The position numbers were made by a program, and so were the translations under genes. From Caldimonas sp. (GTDB lineage: Bacteria; Pseudomonadota; Gammaproteobacteria; Burkholderiales; Burkholderiaceae_C), in contig JASLGD010000642.1 in NCBI GenBank assembly GCA_030150305.1, positions 1-7,943 on the forward strand: 7,943 nucleotides of DNA, written 5' to 3'. The stretch's first letter is position 1; every line of letters begins with the position of its first letter. Below, in pieces: positions 6,452 through 7,943 of the stretch. The notes below the pieces were generated by a model. The model was given only the letters and a program-made list of their open reading frames with translations. It did not search any database and was not told the DNA's origin.

Positions 6452-7943
6452 GGTCTGCGTCCTGTTTGCCGTACGCGCGGTCGTACAGCTGGGCGAGCGC
6501 GAAGCGCGCCTGCGTCGTGTAGCCGGCGATGCGCTGCTGCTGGCCGACCAGCTCGGCGATCGCGATCTCCTGCGCCTCCTCGCGCTGCTCGCGGCCGAGC
6601 GCGGCGACGCGCGGAATCATCACCTGCAGCTGCGGCGCGATCGCGGCGATGCGGCTCTGGAAGCGGTCGAAGCGGAGCGGCTCCTCGCGCTGCGCGGTCG
6701 AGAGCGCGTCGGCGTGGCGCTTGGCGTCGTCGAGCCAGCCGCCGATGCGCTCGAGCTCGACCTTGGCGTCCCACAGCCGCCCGACCGCATCCTGCGAGAT
6801 CTGCCACGCGAGCACGCCGCCGACGAGGCGGACGCGGTCGCGCTGCTTGAAGACTTCCTCGTCGGCGTTGGGCGCATCGACGATCTCGCGGATCTCCTTG
6901 AGCTTGGCGAGCAGCTCCTGCTGCTTCTCGTCGGCGAAGGCGACGCCGTCGCCGGCGGCCTCGCCGGCGGCGACCTCGGCGGCGACGGCCTCGCGGCGCT
7001 TGACGAGCGCCTCGATGTCGAGCTGCTGCTGGCGCTCGCGGATCGCGGGCAGGCGATCGGCGAAGGCCTTGCGCCGCGTCGCGAGCATGTCCTCGAAGAC
7101 GACGAGCTTGTCGCGCCAGTCCTCGAGGTTCCTCGACAGGAAGCGCACGTCGCGGTAGTTCTTCAGCGCCTCCTGGAACTCGTGCTGGGCGAGGATCTGC
7201 GCGAGGTGCCGCGCACGCGGCATCTCGGCGAGATCGCGGATCTTCCAGAACCAGCCCATCTCGTCGCCCGGGTTCTGCTCGACCAGGGTGTCGATCAGCT
7301 TGCCGTTGCGGATCGCCTTGATCGACTCCTCGATCGCCGCGTTCTCGCGCTCGAACACCGAGATCGCGCCCTCGTAGCGCTGCAGCGCCTGACCGTAGGC
7401 GCCGAGCTCGGCGTACGCGTACGGCACGGCGATCTGCGCCTCGAGCACCGCCGTCTCGCCGAAGTCGCGCTTGGCGAGCTCCTGCCATGGCACGAGCGCG
7501 AGCGTCGGGTCCTTCAGCGCGTCGGCGGCCCAGCCGTAGCCGAGCAGCGCCTTGCTCGACTGCAGGCTCTCGAGGCGGACGCGCTCGAGATACGTGCGTG
7601 CCTCCTTCGCGCGGTTCTCGGCGAGCGCCGAGAAGCCGAGCGCGACGTTGGCGCGGTCGCGCAGGTTGCGGTATTCCTCGGTCGGCGCGCCTTCCCTGCC
7701 GAGATCGTCGAGCAGCTCGGTGCCACGCTTCGTGTTGCCCGACTTGAGCATCGCGATGCCGAGGTTGTAGCGGACATAGCGCGCGCCGGTGCCCTTGGTC
7801 GGCAGCGCGCCGAGCACGGCGGCGGCGCCGGCGTTGTCGTTGCGCAGCATCAGGAGCTGGCCGAGCAGCAGGCCCTTCTCCTCCTCGAGCTCGCGCGGCA
7901 GCTTCTTCTCGACCTTGGCGAGCGCTTCCTCGGCCTCGACGAG
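6426..7943 (-). CDS. Large TPR-like/coiled-coil protein, C-terminal part (5' end outside the window)
   Basis: The frame is open from the right window edge to a TAG stop at 6428-6426, giving 505 visible codons. The first in-frame Met (7848-7850) is not a likely start, because the frame continues upstream as Glu/Lys/Leu-rich helical sequence. The first half looks like degenerate TPR-type helical repeats: pieces such as RYNLGIAMLKSGN (7779-7740), NVALGFSALAENRAKEARTYLERV (near 7660-7590) and PYAYAELGAYGQALQRYEGA (near 7430-7370). A long charged helix with coiled-coil character follows (about 7150-6860), rich in Arg, Glu and Gln and broken by a short Ala/Gly/Glu/Val repeat. The tail ends in another helical unit (ARFALAQLYDRAYG). 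No membrane segment or catalytic motif is visible. Its 3' end overlaps the next gene by 26 bases, so it belongs to the same operon. By position and repeat type it is probably a periplasmic scaffold of the envelope machine, perhaps related to GltD/GltE-type TPR proteins; that is inference, and its N-terminus and export signal are not seen. Confidence 0.85.
   Translation of the reverse strand, partial: LVEAEEALAKVEKKLPRELEEEKGLLLGQLLMLRNDNAGAAAVLGALPTKGTGARYVRYNLGIAMLKSGNTKRGTELLDDLGREGAPTEEYRNLRDRANVALGFSALAENRAKEARTYLERVRLESLQSSKALLGYGWAADALKDPTLALVPWQELAKRDFGETAVLEAQIAVPYAYAELGAYGQALQRYEGAISVFERENAAIEESIKAIRNGKLIDTLVEQNPGDEMGWFWKIRDLAEMPRARHLAQILAQHEFQEALKNYRDVRFLSRNLEDWRDKLVVFEDMLATRRKAFADRLPAIRERQQQLDIEALVKRREAVAAEVAAGEAAGDGVAFADEKQQELLAKLKEIREIVDAPNADEEVFKQRDRVRLVGGVLAWQISQDAVGRLWDAKVELERIGGWLDDAKRHADALSTAQREEPLRFDRFQSRIAAIAPQLQVMIPRVAALGREQREEAQEIAIAELVGQQQRIAGYTTQARFALAQLYDRAYGKQDADHAASAKPE
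6460..6463 (-). promoter_or_regulatory. Ribosome binding site of the 945-residue lipoprotein gene
   Basis: AGGA on the minus strand lies eight bases before ATG 6451 and inside the coding region of the preceding gene. It supports this start, which also gives a complete lipoprotein signal peptide, over later in-frame starts. Confidence 0.6.
6949..6984. repeat. Imperfect 12-base tandem repeat inside the coiled-coil gene
   Basis: Three consecutive 12-base units start at 6949, 6961 and 6973. The first two share 11 of 12 bases (tcgccggcggc) and the third is diverged. Because the period is a multiple of three, the repeat stays in frame and codes on the minus strand for tetrapeptide-like units (VAAE, VAAG, EAAG). 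It sits inside an otherwise charged helical stretch and could be a flexible hinge produced by slippage. It is short and GC-rich, so chance or codon bias remains possible. Confidence 0.45.

Noticed and set aside
3500..6850. A 1116-codon open frame on the plus strand opposite the large lipoprotein gene
   Set aside because: Its predicted protein is a monotonous Arg/Leu/Ala/Val/Asp-rich sequence with no domains or signal. It lies antisense to a protein with a clear lipoprotein signal and TPR motifs. Long antisense frames are expected in very high-GC genes.
6319..7488. A 389-codon minus-strand frame overlapping the two large TPR genes
   Set aside because: Arg/Ala-rich composition without helical repeat pattern, and it overlaps two coding frames with coherent domain structure.
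1..7943. CRISPR arrays, tRNA or rRNA genes, insertion sequences, terminators
   Set aside because: I found no spaced direct repeats, no tRNA-like cloverleaf, no transposase and no hairpin with a T-run. Almost all of the window is protein coding.

Overview
The window is a densely packed stretch of a high-GC bacterial chromosome (G or C at most third codon positions). All eight protein genes lie on the minus strand and read from right to left. The longest gap between genes is 45 bases, and three junctions overlap, so this looks like the interior of one long operon. Neither end is seen: the first gene (right edge) lacks its start and the last gene (left edge) lacks its C-terminus. The lipoprotein signals, the Ala-rich signal peptide and the TolQ/TolR/TonB-type proteins point to a diderm, most likely a pseudomonadotal (beta, gamma or deltaproteobacterial) host. 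The class cannot be settled from this sequence alone.

In transcription order the genes are: (1) the C-terminal 505 codons of a large repeat/coiled-coil protein (7943-6426); (2) a 945-residue TPR-repeat lipoprotein (6451-3614); (3) a 233-residue TPR lipoprotein (3627-2926); (4) a 124-residue exported protein of unknown function (2929-2555); (5) a MotA/TolQ/ExbB proton-channel protein (2524-1868); (6) a first ExbD/TolR-like protein with Asn where the channel Asp is expected (1822-1322); (7) a second ExbD/TolR-like protein with the Asp (1306-809); (8) the N-terminal 265 codons of a TonB/AgmX-like envelope-spanning protein (797-1).

Together they read as parts of one trans-envelope machine. An inner-membrane motor (one TolQ-like plus two TolR-like subunits) would use the proton gradient. 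A Pro-rich, single-pass protein would carry the force across the periplasm. TPR lipoproteins and a small exported protein would form or contact the outer-membrane side. This composition resembles the Agl-Glt gliding machinery of Myxococcus (AglR-AglQ-AglS with GltD/GltE/GltG/GltJ), and specifically the simpler homologous clusters reported in non-gliding proteobacteria, whose function is unknown to me. It does not match Tol-Pal (no TolB or Pal, two TolR-like genes) or a TonB-ExbB-ExbD iron system (no receptor, long TPR proteins). The assignment to this family rests on memory of domain layout and motifs, not on a search.

The features most worth following up are the unequal ExbD pair (Asn/Asp), the small motif-bearing exported protein locked into the operon, and the unexplained job of a Glt-like machine that seems to lack the cytoplasmic regulatory domains of the Myxococcus version.
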